A stretch of DNA of 64,000 nt from Isoetes taiwanensis (lineage: Eukaryota; Streptophyta; Lycopodiopsida; Isoetales; Isoetaceae). Below, piece by piece: positions 29,986 through 42,621 of this stretch. The notes beneath the pieces are model-generated. The model was not told the origin of the DNA. It did not search any database and saw nothing but the letters and a program-made list of their open reading frames with translations. The DNA is taken from assembly GCA_021234155.1 (NCBI GenBank), contig JAJEKV010000001.1:28950417-29014416 (forward strand), read 5' to 3'. The translations under genes and the position numbers were made by a program. Position 1 is the stretch's first letter, and every line of letters begins with the position of its first letter.

Positions 29986-30590
29986 TAATAACAGTGAGCA
30001 ATTCCTTGCAATATGAGTTGGCACTTTTTTTTTTTTTTTACTTCAAGAAGACTCAGGGAGGTCCTGAGAGTAAATAATTTTGCCTATGGTTATCAATGCA
30101 TGCATTTGACTCACTTGTTAGCTTTTATGATTTAAACAATATAACTCTAGGATGCAATGAAGAACAATACTGCTATTCCTAATCTTTGAGAGGAGAACAG
30201 AGATATACCAATGTAATCTTCATGCTTTTCTTTTCTTTTTCAAAATACTTCACTTAATTGTTTGTGGAGGAATGACAAGGAATAACTTCACCAAGGTTCG
30301 GAAAAGTCTGTCAACTCCAAGTACAGATGTGTTTTTGGATACATTATCATATTTCAATACAAGTCCAGTCCAGCAATCAAAACCTCACAGGTCGAGGGCA
30401 CAGGATCAAGTCGGTATTCAAAGCAATTTCATGGAATTTCCCTCAAAAAACATCTTTTCTGAGACAAGAAGGGTGAATTCAAGCAATTCATGTTTTCTCT
30501 ACAGAAATCCATAAACACAAAGTTAATATATTGATGATACTGTCATTAGACAATTTCAATAACAAAAATAATTACAAAAGCAAATAATGT
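29986..30590. other. Gene-free stretch before the second LINE
   Basis: AT-rich with a T run near 30027-30039. A short plus-strand frame at 30272-30514 (SLSTPSTDVFLDTLSYF) has no recognised family. No gene is called. Confidence 0.3.
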
Positions 30591-30596
30591 TCATTC

Positions 30597-31121
30597 TTGC
30601 GAATATGGTATGCCACCGTGATACGAAACGTCCGAGCCAGCGTCGAAGCCAGCCAGGCAGAGCTAAGAACCCTGCAGAGTAGGGCTGAGACACAAGATCA
30701 GGAGATTCAGAAGCTCAAAGCAACCATTGCCCAGCAAGGTAGCGGCCTCCATGCTGAGGTCTATGAACACCTGCGGCACTGCACAAATGAGTTGGCCAAG
30801 CAACAGAGATTCCAACAGGAGCTAGGCTCCCCACTCTCGTGCGCCAGAGGTCGCAAATACGGGGGACAGCCAAGCGCCGCGTGCCCCTCAGCCCACAGTC
30901 GCCAAGCAAAGCGCATTGGACACCACCACCTCCTCCATCTCGCGACACCACACCGCCCTCGCCAGAGCAGCCCACACACTCCAATATACAGGCGTCACCT
31001 GCTGGGGCGGCTAATGTTGCCCCTTGACTCGGTGGAGGCAGGAGGGCGGGGCGCCGCCGCCATAATGTGGTGGTGCGTGGACTCGGAGGAGGCGGGAGAA
31101 GATCTCTCACCAAATTCGTGA
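30597..31121 (+). pseudogene. ORF1-like segment of the non-LTR element
   Basis: The first 80 codons form a likely coiled coil (VEASQAELRTLQSRAETQDQ, EIQKLKATIAQQ). Beyond about codon 80 the sequence becomes Pro-, Arg- and His-rich and frames on all sides are open because of high GC content, so the true frame is unclear. LINE ORF1 proteins usually carry a coiled coil followed by RNA-binding motifs; no CCHC knuckle was found here. Confidence 0.4.
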
Positions 31122-31609
31122 TGAGATCCTATCTCGAATGGCATTCCGAACAAGGGTACATTGCTAGAGCGAAGCCGGCCCAGGGCTCAGCGCCGTCGCC
31201 CGTAGCGTTGTCATCTTCCGCGGTTGGCGGAACATGCCCGCGAGTACGTGAAGGCCATCTGGCGTCGGAGTAGGCAACCCCGAAGGGACCGCTCACGTAT
31301 GTCGACCGAGGATCTCACACCGATGCAACAGAGTCCGTAGCCGGTGAAATGCCCAGTCGGGGGCGTCCATCGTGAGGGGGGGCTAAAGGCCTTGTCCTGG
31401 GGGCAAGCCAAGATTTTTTCGAGCCGGCGCTGGCCGAGGTCGGCCCGATGCAATCGTCGTCTGCGCCACTCCTGCTGCTGCTGCTGCGGCTGCTGCTAGT
31501 ACCCCTACTGCACCTCCTGCTCCCGCCGCTCCGACTGCTGCTCAGGCCCCGCACACTGCTCCCCCTGAACCGGGGCAGATCATCGAGCGTCCACATCGAA
31601 TGCCAACAA

Positions 31610-32450
31610 ATAGGAACTGTGTCTATGGATGGTGTCTTGGAACTGTCGGGGCTTCCCCTGGCAGAAAGGCGAGAGTCTCAACTCTATTGCACCAGATATG
31701 GATCTCATTTTCCTCATGGAAACATGGGAGCATGCAGGGCACAGATTACCGGACCTCCCAGGCTATCTGCATTTCTCGGTGTTCAATGAGTGCACAGGCA
31801 AGTGAGGGCATGGCGGGGTTGCCTGCTACTACCGTGCAACCTTGAGGCACTCAGTCTCGTTGCACAAAGCGGGGCGAGTAATGTCGCTACTTGTGGGTGC
31901 GGCGTGCAAAGATGGCGGTGGGCGACACTCTCCTCATAGCAGCATGCTACTTTCCACATGCCGAGAGCAACTTTTATAACACTCATTCAGATGTGGATCG
32001 ATTGGAGCCTTATGTCGATCTATATGATGACATACAGCAGCACAAACAATTGGGCAGGGTTATGTTGCTTGGCGACTTTAATGCACGCACGGGGCCGAAA
32101 GGGTTTCCAAAATTTGAGCCCCCGGCGAGGACGTCTTCTGCGGCTTGAACCCCGCAGGGTGGCTTGGTCAAGGATATCGGGCAACTGACCATATTTCGTG
32201 CTATGGCAGGCAGTTGTTGTTGCTGGGTAGTATCTTTGACTTGGTTATTTGTAATGGGTTGGTACAATGGTCGCCTCTTCCAAACTCTTTGCACTTGTAG
32301 ACAGGAGAACCAAGGGGGCGGCTCCAGTGTGGTGGATTATCTGCTGGTTGAGGAACGGGATCTGCACCTGGTTACTCATTTTTCCATCGGGACAGACACT
32401 CGGGACGAGGAAGTAGACTCGGACCACCGGCCCCTGTTCATGCATCTCCA
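31610..32450 (+). pseudogene. AP-like endonuclease region of the non-LTR element
   Basis: Read with frame changes, the order of motifs is SWNCRGFPWQKGE, LIFLMETWEHAGH (Glu of the active site), LGRVMLLGDFNARTG (31891-32148 frame; the D-x-N metal site), SSVVDYLLVEERDL and EEVDSDHRPLFMHLHW (the S-D-H catalytic triad; 32164-32874 frame). All core endonuclease motifs can thus be found, but at least three frame changes separate them, including one near 32100-32160. Confidence 0.8.
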
Positions 32451-32999
32451 TTGGGAGGCTCCCCGTGCACCTACTGCCTCAACACACCGGGTGCCCCAGC
32501 TGCGCCTGGACTACGACCGTGCAGGGACCTATGCCCAGCTGCTTGAGCATGATCTGGCGGGACTGCTGCAACTCCCCACACTTCAAGAACAATCTGCTCA
32601 GCTGACTCACCTGCTTCTGACGGCTGCGGAAAGATGCTTTGGGAGAGGCCGCTCACGGCGAGCCTCAGGCACTACCACCTTCCCCCGCAACAGATGGTTT
32701 GATGATGAGTGTCGGGAGCTCAAACGCACACTCCGGCAAGTCACTGATCCCATCTCCCGCCCACAGGCCGTCAGTCAATACCGCTCCTTTCTCAAGAACA
32801 AGAAGGCCAGATACCTCGCAGAGCATCAGCAACAGATGTTTGGTCTCCTGGACCGGCACCCCAGGACATTCTGAAGAAGGGTCTTGAGCAAGCCTGCATA
32901 GCCCACAGGGAACATAACCTCGGAGCAATGGGTACGAAAGATTTTGCAAATTGTCCGCGACCACCTCGGGGGCCGGGCACCAGTCCCTCCACAGATAGG

Positions 33000-34016
33000 C
33001 ATGGCTCTGGTTATCACAGAGGGGGATGTCATCATGGGCCTACAGAGTCTAGCTAATGGGAAGGCAACAGATTTAGATGGTATCTGTGCGTAAACTTCTG
33101 AAATGGGCTTGGGCCTCCACTGGTGCCATTCTCCGCGACATTGTTCAATAAAGCATTGCGAGAAGGCTTCCCTACGCAATGGACCACTAGTAGAGTAGTG
33201 CCCATATACAAAGCAGGGGACCCTCAATACCCAGCCAACTACCGTACTATTATGGTCAGCCCTCTCTTTGCAAAACTTTGGTATCGGCATCCTTGAGCGC
33301 GACAATACAATATGGGCAGAGGAAACGGAGGTCGAGCTCTACACAGGCAGGTTTTCGGCCCAGACATTCCACCATTGATCATATCTTCAACTCTGCGCAC
33401 ATTGATTGAGGATAGCAGGAATCGCCGACAGAACCTGTACTGTTGTTTCGTGGATTTTGCAAAGGCATTCGACACAATACCCCGCAACAAGCTATGGGAC
33501 CAGATTATGTTTGCGGGGACCCCCGGACTTGCAAAATCACGATATATAGGCTGTCTGAGGCATGCTTTCGGGCCATATCACATCAGCAGACCTGGCCCGG
33601 TGACCCGGTAGCATTGGAGTGCGTCAGGGTTGCCCCCTCTCCCCCACACTCTTTGGCCTATACATTGATCAGTTGGAAGAGTGGCTATCTGAGCATGGAG
33701 GTGCGGGCGCGCATCTCATGCAGCCTATACTCCAGAGGACATGCAGCGTCACCTGAATGCTCTTGACACTTTTTGCCAATTCACTGGCATGCGAGTTAAC
33801 TTGGCCAAAACTAGGGTGCTGCTAGTTGCATCATCCCGTCAGCCAAGGCTTCCCACATTCACTTACCAGGGGCAAGAGGTAGAGGTGGCTCCGACCTACA
33901 AGTACTTGGGGATTGAGTTCTCAACTACCACGTCTATCAGGTTGCGGGTCACGGCGGGTTGGAAAGCACTATATGCCATGCAGAACAACAGCCACAAGGC
34001 AGAGTTGTATGCCTGA
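33000..34016 (+). pseudogene. Reverse transcriptase region of the non-LTR element, catalytic motif missing
   Basis: Motif A is present as YCCFVDFAKAFDTIPRNK (33312-33611 frame). Further on, YIDQLEEWLSEHG is followed almost at once by TPEDMQRHLNALDTFCQFTG and GMRVNLAKTRVLLV, where a Y/F-A-D-D box should stand between them (near 33728). That box is deleted. The thumb (APTYKYLGIEFST) follows. Stops and frame changes around 33090-33300 break the part before motif A. The enzyme cannot be active. Confidence 0.85.
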
Positions 34017-34031
34017 GGTCACCAGTCACAT

Positions 34032-34580
34032 TTGTTTCGGGCCTTGGTTGAGCCGGTCCTTTTGTATGGGGCAGAAGTGTGGGGTCCGGTGATATCCCTC
34101 AACACCTGGAATGACCTCGGCGGTCTTGAGAAGGCCTTCTTGGCACGCACCGGGGTGAAGTCCACGCCTACGTACGAGATCCTACTCCAGGAGACATGCT
34201 TTCTACCCCTTCAACGGGCTGCATTGGAACGCCATATCGTTTACTTCCAAAAGGTGGTCGCTATGGCTGATACACGCTTGCCCCACCTTGCTTTGGCCAC
34301 GGCGATGGGTCCCCAACGCCTGAAATCCTGCTGGAAAGACAAGCAAGCTCAGTGGTTCTCACGCTGGCGTGTGCAGGCAAACAGATGCGTCCAGGTCAGG
34401 TCAAAGAAAGATCGCGAGGCACTTAAACTATACCTTGATGCTACTTTCCTTCGCAAGCTCTGGGACGCAGAGGCTCTGACGCATGTTAAGCTGGCACACT
34501 ATCAGCAGCAAGTCAATCCTAGGCTCACAAGAGGCCCACACCAAGCTTTGTACACCCAAATACCCATGAAGAAGCGCTAG
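34032..34580 (+). pseudogene. C-terminal region of the non-LTR element ORF2
   Basis: A clean frame of 182 codons contains EPVLLYGAEVWGPVI, the usual phrase after the RT thumb, and LGGLEKAFLARTGVK, then a long helical stretch ending HQALYTQIPMKKR. Downstream, in other frames, RAHRLRIETGVG and EDE can be read, as expected before the terminal Cys/His motif of such elements. This is the longest intact piece of the element. Confidence 0.75.
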
Positions 34581-34939
34581 ACTTATAGGTTCCATTCAAG
34601 ACGAGGGCACATCGCCTCCGCATTGAAACAGGCGTTGGGCTCCGGGAAGCCGCGAGCAAAGGCTTTGCCGTGTTGCCACCGTAGCGATTGAGGATGAATG
34701 TCATGCTCCCCAGATCTGCCCAGCATTTGCCCATATCTGAGAGCGATATGTTCGATTACTAGTGCCTGGCCAGCCGTTGCATCAGTTATTGACTACGGCG
34801 TCAGTGGGTTTGTTGGGGTCGTACCTCCAGGAGGTTATGGATGCACGGGCTCGTTTGTGTCCTATGGGATGATATTGAACTGTCCTATGCAATTGTACAG
34901 TGTACCAGCATGCTTATTACTGCTAAGATTTTTCCCTCG

Positions 34940-34963
34940 AAAACCCTTCGGGGCGGGGGTTTT
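34940..34963 (+). promoter_or_regulatory. Conserved 3' hairpin of the non-LTR element
   Basis: AAAACCC and GGGTTTT form a stem preceded by CCTCG. The same arrangement occurs at 35529-35551 and 54241-54262 with different loop bases (TTCGGGGCGG, GAAAGGGCG, TTTCGGCG). It lies about 90 bp before the (TATTC) tail. In LINEs a 3' stem-loop is often what the reverse transcriptase recognises, so a similar role is inferred. Confidence 0.55.
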
Positions 34964-35050
34964 TTAATCCTGTCAGTAATATGCTTGCTGCTCTCTTTTT
35001 GTTTGGGTCCCATAGGCCAATTGGTCTCCTTGGACGCTAAAAACCTATCC

Positions 35051-35160
35051 TATTCTATTCTATTCTATTCTATTCTATTCTATTCTATTCTATTCTATTC
35101 TATTCTATTCTATTCTATTCTATTCTATTCTATTCTATTCTATTCTATTCTATTCTATTC
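35051..35160. repeat. (TATTC)22 microsatellite, tail of the non-LTR element
   Basis: Twenty-two uninterrupted TATTC units. The position, directly after the element's 3' UTR, and the TATTCTATTC at the end of the second copy of that UTR (54360-54369) show that it is the element tail, expanded here. Confidence 0.95.
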
Positions 35161-36504
35161 TTATTGGAGGATTGTGATTTGTCATGGACCAGCCCCTTGG
35201 GAGGCTTCGCCGAGCCGGCGTGATGGCTTCTATTTTTGAGTTAATTGCTTCTTTTTATGTTGTTTTTTTTTCAGGTCATCTCATCCTATGGCGACTTTGT
35301 TAAGTTCCTTTTCTTCTGTTTGTTTTCTTTTCTCTTAAGTTTTCAGGTGATCATGGCTATTTCTTTCTTTTGTTCGACTCTCCCATAGAGTTTGAGATGA
35401 ATCGTCTGAATTACGACCTCCATCTCGTGCTCCCTCGATTTTTTTTTTCCTCAATGATATCAACTTTGACGGCCCGGGCTTTTCTTTGGGAGCCATCGGG
35501 CGAAAGTTTATCATTAGGATTTTCCTCGAAAACCCGAAAGGGCGGGGTTTTTCATCCCGGTGATAAACCTTCGCACGTTGCCTCCTATTTGCCTTTCTTA
35601 CTTTACATCGTCTTAAGGGGCCTGGGTTGTTCCTATGGCAGGTTCCCTTTATGATTATTAGTGGGTAGTCAGATCGAATTGGTGGACTACCCTACCCTCC
35701 ACCTTAGCTATTTTTTCAAAATGTTTGTACACTGCTGTGATGAAAGATATGCCTATCTATCCGGTTTCCCCCCCACAGACGAGTCTCTCACCAAAATGTA
35801 TGAAATCCTTTGAATCCATTTAAGTCTGCATAACTTTCTGCAATATACTTCAACAATTCTTCACAGTTGGCCTCTGGCCACATTTGCACTTTTGAATTTT
35901 TTTTCTAACCTTAGAAAATGAAAAAAAAAAATGGCGAATATTCGTCAAATGAGAACAGTGAACTTGGCAAAAGCCCAATAATTCTCAAGAAAATCTATAA
36001 TTTATGAGGCGAATCTTAATAGAAGTCTAGCACTTAGGGCGAGCACTTGAAAGCCAATGTATGTGAGCAAATGCATTTGAAATGCTAAGCCCTAATAAGT
36101 ATTTATTGAGAAGCTCATTAATTTAACAAACAACAACTACTCTTTCTTTGCTAAGGACACATGCGTATGCCTAGAAGTTGGATATGTCGAGCATTTGATG
36201 GGCTTTACGAATTGGGACATTGAACTTCACTTTACGTGTCACGCAAACATGGAACAAATATTCCCAAGGAATAAGACATGCTTGGAATCATTATGAGGAG
36301 GAGGAACAAATGGGAAATTGTATTGGCTAGAGGTTATGCCCAACAAGAAAAATGTAAAAGTCTTTGTCAATAGGCCGAGAGGTTGTATGGTGCTATTGTG
36401 AGACTTTCTATCGCTATATTTTTCCATAATCAAAATTATGCTTTTTTGGACTTGGTGTGATAGGACAAAGAACAATAAGGAGTTTTGTGCAATGAGCCGA
36501 ATTT
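35161..36504. other. Flank of the LINE, with a second hairpin-bearing UTR-like segment
   Basis: At 35515-35560 the phrase TTCCTCGAAAACCC, a short loop and GGGGTTTTTCATCC repeat the LINE hairpin with little similarity around it. It may be the 3' end of a related element. From about 35700 the sequence is AT-rich and has no gene. Confidence 0.4.
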
Positions 36505-36715
36505 AATATTTATTTACAGGCTATTGAAGAGGCCGGATGGAAATGTCTATTTACAGAGCTACTGAAGATGGCAGGATGGAAATAGGATGAACAAAATTTA
36601 ATATCTATTCACAAGGCTACTGAGGATAGCAGGATGGAATAGGGACATAATAGGACAAATAGAATTTAATATTTATTCACATGGTATCGAGGATGGTAGA
36701 ATGGAATGGGATATG
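36505..36715. repeat. Imperfect tandem repeat, 50-75 bp units
   Basis: Units of the form TTTAATATYTATTCACA...GAGGATRGCAGGATGGAA recur three to four times (about 36508, 36540, 36598, 36665). Spacing and sequence vary. No coding function is seen. Confidence 0.6.
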
Positions 36716-38444
36716 ATAGAGTACCACTCCTATGCTGGTAAGATGCCTTTTTTGATGTTATATTTTGAACCTTTGTAGATCTGATGGTCCTCTTCTTCTC
36801 TGCAGTAGGGTTTTATGTACCACACATGCACAACAAATTCACATTAAGTTCAAAGCAACTTGGATAGCTTTGTACATTAAAAAAATCTGGAAAAAACATG
36901 ATTTAGGTGGTGTTGCAGTGATTATTGCCGCAGACATATACTGTGTAACTAAGTGCCTTTGCATATTCACTTCGTGGCACCAGAAAAGGTTTTCATTCCT
37001 TAAAAGACCATGACGCCAGATATCCATTTTCGAAAGACCGCTGTGATGTAAGTGTTAAACCATTTTTGGGAAACCATTTTGATGCCAATTAAATGCTATA
37101 TTTCTGTTGTGTGCAGGATTCTGTATACCTTTAGCCATCTGAATATATGTTGCAGATCATTAGTATAACCATTCAATGTTTGACACATTCTCCTCTCTTT
37201 GTCACTTATAAAGGTGGCATTACTATTGGTGCTTCTAAGCAGTTACAACCATGCTTGCCGCCTAAGCTGCTGAAAAAATAGAACATTCAAGGTTCTTCTC
37301 AGGTAAATAACCAGTCTTTGGTACTTTAGGATCCTGCAAAAAAATATCTATTAAAAGACATGTTCCAATGTTTGAATAGAAAAGAGTTTCCGATATCTAA
37401 AAGAGATAGATACAGTGCTCACCCAGTCCTTTGAAATGAATGGATGGCTTGATTGCATTTTCTGACTTAAATAAGTATCAAAGGGTACGATGCATACCAA
37501 CAAAAAGGTACTCAAACATGAGTAATGAATACCATAATAAGCTTGAACATCGATTCCTTAACAGAGGAAGCTATCGATGAAGGAGCAACAATAATTTTAT
37601 TTCTTCAATCGAAGGTCATTTCACACAAATAAATGAATTGGAACAACATTAAAGACAAATCGTTAGTTGGTAAGCATATACATGTTCAAAGTGACAAGTG
37701 CATTTCTTCATATAACTTGCTCCAACTAATTAGTATATGTCACTGAATTGGCCCGCAACATCTTCATATGAACCCATATTCAAAGAAATTGTTGGTGAAA
37801 GGCCCATCATCAACATAATATCAATACAACAAGTATTAACGCATACATGCTAAGTTCATGTTTACTTTGAAGCTGACGTAAGTCAACATTGCACTCCAAA
37901 ATCAACTAGCCTCAATGGAAGGGGCTCAACTACATGAAATATGCATCAAGCTCCATTAGTCTCAATCAAGCATCTACAAGCTACTAATTCACAAGGTATT
38001 TATAATTATTAGAACACATCAAACATAGCACTAATATCTATACATTAATATACTACAGGATTATCATTGTCAATAACAACTAACAACAAATCAATCCAAA
38101 CATTCTACCTAATATTGAATTGCATGATGTGTAGTTAACCTTACACGTCCTCCTAAAATTCATCATCCACTTTTGTACTTAGCGCTTCTTTACAAAAAGG
38201 TATGATACTGAAGGTAAAACTGCAACATACATGCCTATTGCACCAGGTCTTTCAAAATGATAACCACAAACAATGTTAGCAACTCGTGATAATGAGCGAA
38301 CATTTATATCCAACATTCTATTATTCTAAACTGGAAGCCTATATACTTCCGTATGAGGGCTTCCATAAGTTACATCAACCCAGAGCAACAAATGTCGTGC
38401 AATGCATGCTTATGTTTTTACACTATCTCGAAAAACCTTTAAGC
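36716..38444. other. Gene-free AT-rich stretch
   Basis: No protein similarity was found on either strand. Only frames of about 60-80 codons occur, without family signatures. It forms the left flank of the gypsy element. Confidence 0.35.
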
Positions 38445-40281
38445 AAGACACAATGTGATTTACTCATGCTTACACTTGGATTTGAACACAGATATGCAAG
38501 CACAATTCATTTGAAGTGAATGCATCTTTGCACATTATGAAGTGGATATTTGAAGATCAAGGTGAGGACATTCATGAAAGATCACACAAGCATGCTAGGG
38601 AAGGTGATTCAAGCAAGACAACTTTGAAGACTTGAAGACCCCTTGAAGTGTTCTTGGTATGTGATGTTTCCATTTGAGTTCTTGGCATAACTATATCCTA
38701 TGATCTCCATCCCAAGCCTTCCATATCCTTTACCATGAAAACATACCCATGTGACCTCAAATTTCATGCCTAGCTTTCATTTCCTAAAAGCAAATTGGCC
38801 TAGGAGATTTTTTCTAGTCAAAACATCTCTTTCATATGTCAGTCACACTTCACACACCCACCATACCATCACCATCTTGTAAAAGCAAAGAAGTTTTCAC
38901 TTGATTTGGCCATACCCATGGTCTAGGGTCAAATCCTCTCTCTAGAAGTCAAATGGTGAGAGAAAGTGCAAGATCCCTAAGGGAGGCAACACAAGTCAAA
39001 GATTTGCCTAGAGAATGCAATTTATATGCATTAGCATTAAATTGACCCATGTCACCACTTGAAAATGGCCAAGTCATCATACACATCATCTTCATTGCCA
39101 TGTCACACTATACACATGTCATCCCCATTGGAAATTCCTTTTCTTTCAAAAATTCTTTAAAACAAGGTGTTTAAGATCATAAAGGTGACATGTTGTCTTG
39201 TCACATCATCACCATCACACCCACATCATCACACACGTGTCACTCTCATCATCTCCACCTCATCACATGTTTTGACTAGAAAAAGTATACCTTACCAAGT
39301 TGTTTGACACCTCATCACCCCTTTTGCCATGTCAGCATCATCTTGCCAACTCATCTTGCTTACTTGCCACCTCATACTTCCATGCCCTTTTTTAGCCAAA
39401 AAAATAAAAATCTAGTTTTGCAAAAAAGATTCCACCGTCATGGAGAGCATTAAAAAAGAATTTTCAAAAAAGAGTATAGACCTTCAAATTGGGTTTCTTG
39501 GGAATTGTGCCAGGCTGCCTTGTTTGCAAAATAATTCCTATCTACCCCCCCCCCTCCACAGCCTAGATTTCCCCGTCCAATCACCCCCCGCCACGTTGTA
39601 CACCCCGGCGTGTGGGGCGGTGGAGGTACCGAGTCCCATGTGGGCATAACACGTATAATTAATAATAATATGTGTGTTATTCCTTATATACCTTGCCCAT
39701 TCTTTTTGAAACTTGCCTGTGGGATATATCGAGCTTATTTCCAAGAACCCTTATCCCCTGCTACGCCAAGATCCGGCAAAATCCACCTGAATTAACTGCT
39801 ATGATCTAAACACTTCGGATTTGCCTACATTGAACCAAAAACTCATTAACCCAACTAAAAAACAAAGATCCGGCCCAGATTTGCCAAGAATGGGCCGGAA
39901 CAGAGGATTTTAAGAAGGGGAAAAAAGGCTCAGAGATTTTTCGAGGGCGTTGAGGCAAAAAACTGATCGAGGTTCTTTGAGGAAAGACCGGTTTCGAGGG
40001 TTTGAGCTTGGATTTTCCTTCCAGATGCCAGATTGTGCACGAATTTCTGATAATTTCTGTGAATTACCTGACTGAATATTTTATTTGATCATGTGCTCAA
40101 GACATAGAGCTTGGGATTATCTTTGCTTGCTGTGTGACTTTTAAGTGAATGAAAATCCGATCCTTGGAAAAATATTTGTGAATGATTGCTTTTGACAATA
40201 TGTTTTGCATCATGGAAAATCTAAGAGTTGACCTTTGCATCCAGGCACGAGAGATTATTGCAAAGAATAGTTGCATATAAG
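38445..40281 (+). mobile_element. 5' LTR of Ty3/gypsy element A
   Basis: This segment is repeated in direct orientation at 51117-52910 with only small differences. The repeat starts AAGACAMAATGTGATTTAC; a TG at 38454 may be the true LTR start. It ends near GCATATAAG. Both copies contain the promoter-like phrase TTCCTTATATACCTTGCCC (39680-39698 here). Gag and pol remnants in the same orientation lie between the copies. I could not identify a target-site duplication or a primer-binding site. Confidence 0.85.
39683..39690 (+). promoter_or_regulatory. TATA box in the 5' LTR
   Basis: TTATATAC within a conserved neighbourhood of both LTR copies (second copy near 52326). It is the best candidate for the LTR promoter. 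Confidence 0.45.
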
Positions 40282-40434
40282 CATGTTCAGAATAGGTGAG
40301 TGTTGATCAGGTTCTTACGCATTATAGACATCTTTGCTTGTAAAATTAGGCCCAGAACTTGCTCATGCCAGTCCATATTTGCATTCTCATAGGATAATAT
40401 GCACATAACCAACACATAACCAACACATAACAAC

Positions 40435-40982
40435 CAACTCATAACAACCAACACATAACAACCATTGACATTAACAACCAACACATAACTACCATTGACA
40501 TTAATTAACACAATCATTGGGTCCAATACATTTAAATTAAAATCCCCCTTAAACCCCCTTTGGTTTGGGTGCATATTCACACGGGGGGTGACTCCGGGCA
40601 ACGAGAGCTGTTAGATAGGCATATTCACCCCTTATTCCTTAATCTACACCGTACGTAAAGTTCCTCGTTTGTGGGGTAAAGTTCCTCGTTTGTGGGGTAT
40701 GCAAGTACAAAATTTTCTATAATATATAACAAGATTCGCAAAATACTATAAGATTTCAAGCGGAATACTATATGGTGTTGATTTCGTACGTGCAAAATAC
40801 AATTATGAGGGCTCTCGCTGCCATACGTCACCCCCCGTGTGAATATGCACCCAAACCAGCACCCAAACCAAAGGGGGTTTAAGGGGGATTTTAATTTAAA
40901 TGTGTTGGACCCAATGGTTGTGTTAATTAATGTCAATGGTAGTGTGTGTTGCTGTTAATGTCAATGGTTGTTATGTGTTGCT
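40435..40982. mobile_element. Foldback element with about 175-bp inverted repeats inside gypsy A
   Basis: 40435-40608 is the inverted copy of 40808-40982, with 85-95 percent agreement by eye. The inner ends read ACGAGAGCTG and GGCTCTCGCTG, and the arms hold CATATTCACACGGGGGGTGA and the mirrored sequence. The 200-bp loop contains a tandem duplication of AAGTTCCTCGTTTGTGGGGT (40657-40698). It lies just inside the 5' LTR of gypsy A and is absent next to the 3' LTR, so it is probably a later insertion. Confidence 0.75.
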
Positions 40983-42621
40983 TATAAGTGTGTTGGGGAT
41001 TTAATTTTATATGTTGATGTTAATGGTTTGAAGGTAAAATTTTTGCCTTTCTTGCCTTAGGGACGCCCCGCAGGTGACAAAAATTTTAGAATTCAAACTT
41101 TAAAAAACTAGAATTCATTTGAGCCTTTCTATCAATTGTAGCTTTTGAATTGATCACAATAAAACAAATGTAACATAAGTAAAAGTTACCATAAAGATAG
41201 TATTGCATTGATCCCATTATTCTGAAAGTCATAAAGTTTGCAACACCCATACACAAACATTTTTCAACAGAATTTAATAAATAAAATTTCTTTTGGCCTC
41301 TATGGATTCTTGGTGAGAAATCAAAGTGAAAACTTTTTCTCGCTTGTTAGCATGCTGATCTAGAAGCCTTGAATTGCTTAATAACCTTCAAAATCTAAAA
41401 ATGCATGGTAATTCTGTGTTTCATTCGAATGGTTTACAAACAATATCCACATGTAATCCTCAGATAATGTACCGTAGGGATGTGAAAGCCTACCAAAACT
41501 CAATAAAAATTGCTGTTTTAGCATAAATAACTTAACCAAACATATCCATATCATACACTCATCAAAAAAAAAGATCTCGGAGAGAGCTTTCCAACGCAAT
41601 AAAAATCATCTCAAATGTAGCCTGGATTAAAAGTTACGATAAGAAATGCCGGGCGAGGAAACCGCACTACATGCTCTTCAAGCCCTTCATATGTGCCCAT
41701 TATGCACCACACACATAAAAAAAGAGGGCTTTTGTTGTGAGCCATTAGTTGTTGACTATTGGAAAAGAGGCTAAAATCAATGGCCCTTCATGTTTGAATA
41801 TGCACCACACGCCACGTGGCTTGTTGTGAGCCATTGGTTAAGTTGACCATTGAAAAAAGGCTAAAATCAATGGCTCGGGAATGGTGCACTCTAGGATGTA
41901 ATGATTAGTACATCCATTTGAATACATCACGAAATCATAGGAAAACCTTAGTGCAAAGCGCATAAAACACAAAGAAAACTCCTCGCGGCTATGCGCTACA
42001 TATTCTCATCTCTGCAAGAGCATGTATAGCATTGGTATTTACTTCAAAAGCACAAAAAGAACTCTCAAGCTTCCATTAAGTCAAGACAAGCCTGCTATTC
42101 ATACTGTGAATGTATGTCAGACCTAATCTTGAATTTCCGTGATAATTTGCACATTTCTTTGCATATGAGTACTTGACCATTGTGTGCGGAGACTCTAAGA
42201 AAGGTTCCAAGCGCCAAATCCCAAAAAATACCGCTTTTTGGAGTTACAGAATCCACTTCCTCTCTGGGTCAGTGATATTGACCAAATTTTGATCAGGAGT
42301 GCATTTTGAGTGATCTACTAATCGGTAAATCACCGACTTTTGCCCAACATCTCGAAAGGATCTTGTGAGAAGTGGGTTTAGGCACCAAAATCATAAGCGT
42401 ATCCTGCTTGTTTGCATTTGCATCTTTTTCTGCAAGCATTTAATTTTTTCTTTAGGGAAAGCGATTGAGAATTGCTTTTTGAGCTTACCGAAGTGCTTTC
42501 ATTAATGTGTGAGTGGTTGCCTTGCCAACCCGGAGGTTCTAAAACCGTTGAGGTTGAAGGTTTTGCCAGAACACCGCTAACATTTTGAGGTTCTACCGTA
42601 GATTATTTCGAATTTGAACTC

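Larger units (their letters stand above)
30591..35160 (+). mobile_element. Degenerate non-LTR retrotransposon (APE-type) with (TATTC)n tail
   Basis: Parts in order are an ORF1-like coiled-coil segment (30597-30830), a GC-rich linker, an AP-like endonuclease (about 31610-32450), reverse transcriptase (about 33000-34010), a C-terminal region (34032-34690), a 3' UTR with a hairpin (34940-34963), and a 110-bp (TATTC) array. Frames change repeatedly. The 3' UTR from about 34760 recurs at 54040-54375. Ending in a short tandem repeat instead of poly-A is a feature of RTE-like and some other non-LTR clades; the clade here is not certain. The 5' end is not defined. Confidence 0.85.

Noticed and set aside
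31448-31789. Leu/Pro-rich frame that could be taken for a membrane protein
   Set aside because: It is a wrong-frame translation of a GC-rich repeat (CTGCTG-type) in the LINE. The element's endonuclease lies in another frame.
34841-35239. Frame with repeated ILFYS peptide
   Set aside because: It is the translation of the (TATTC) microsatellite.
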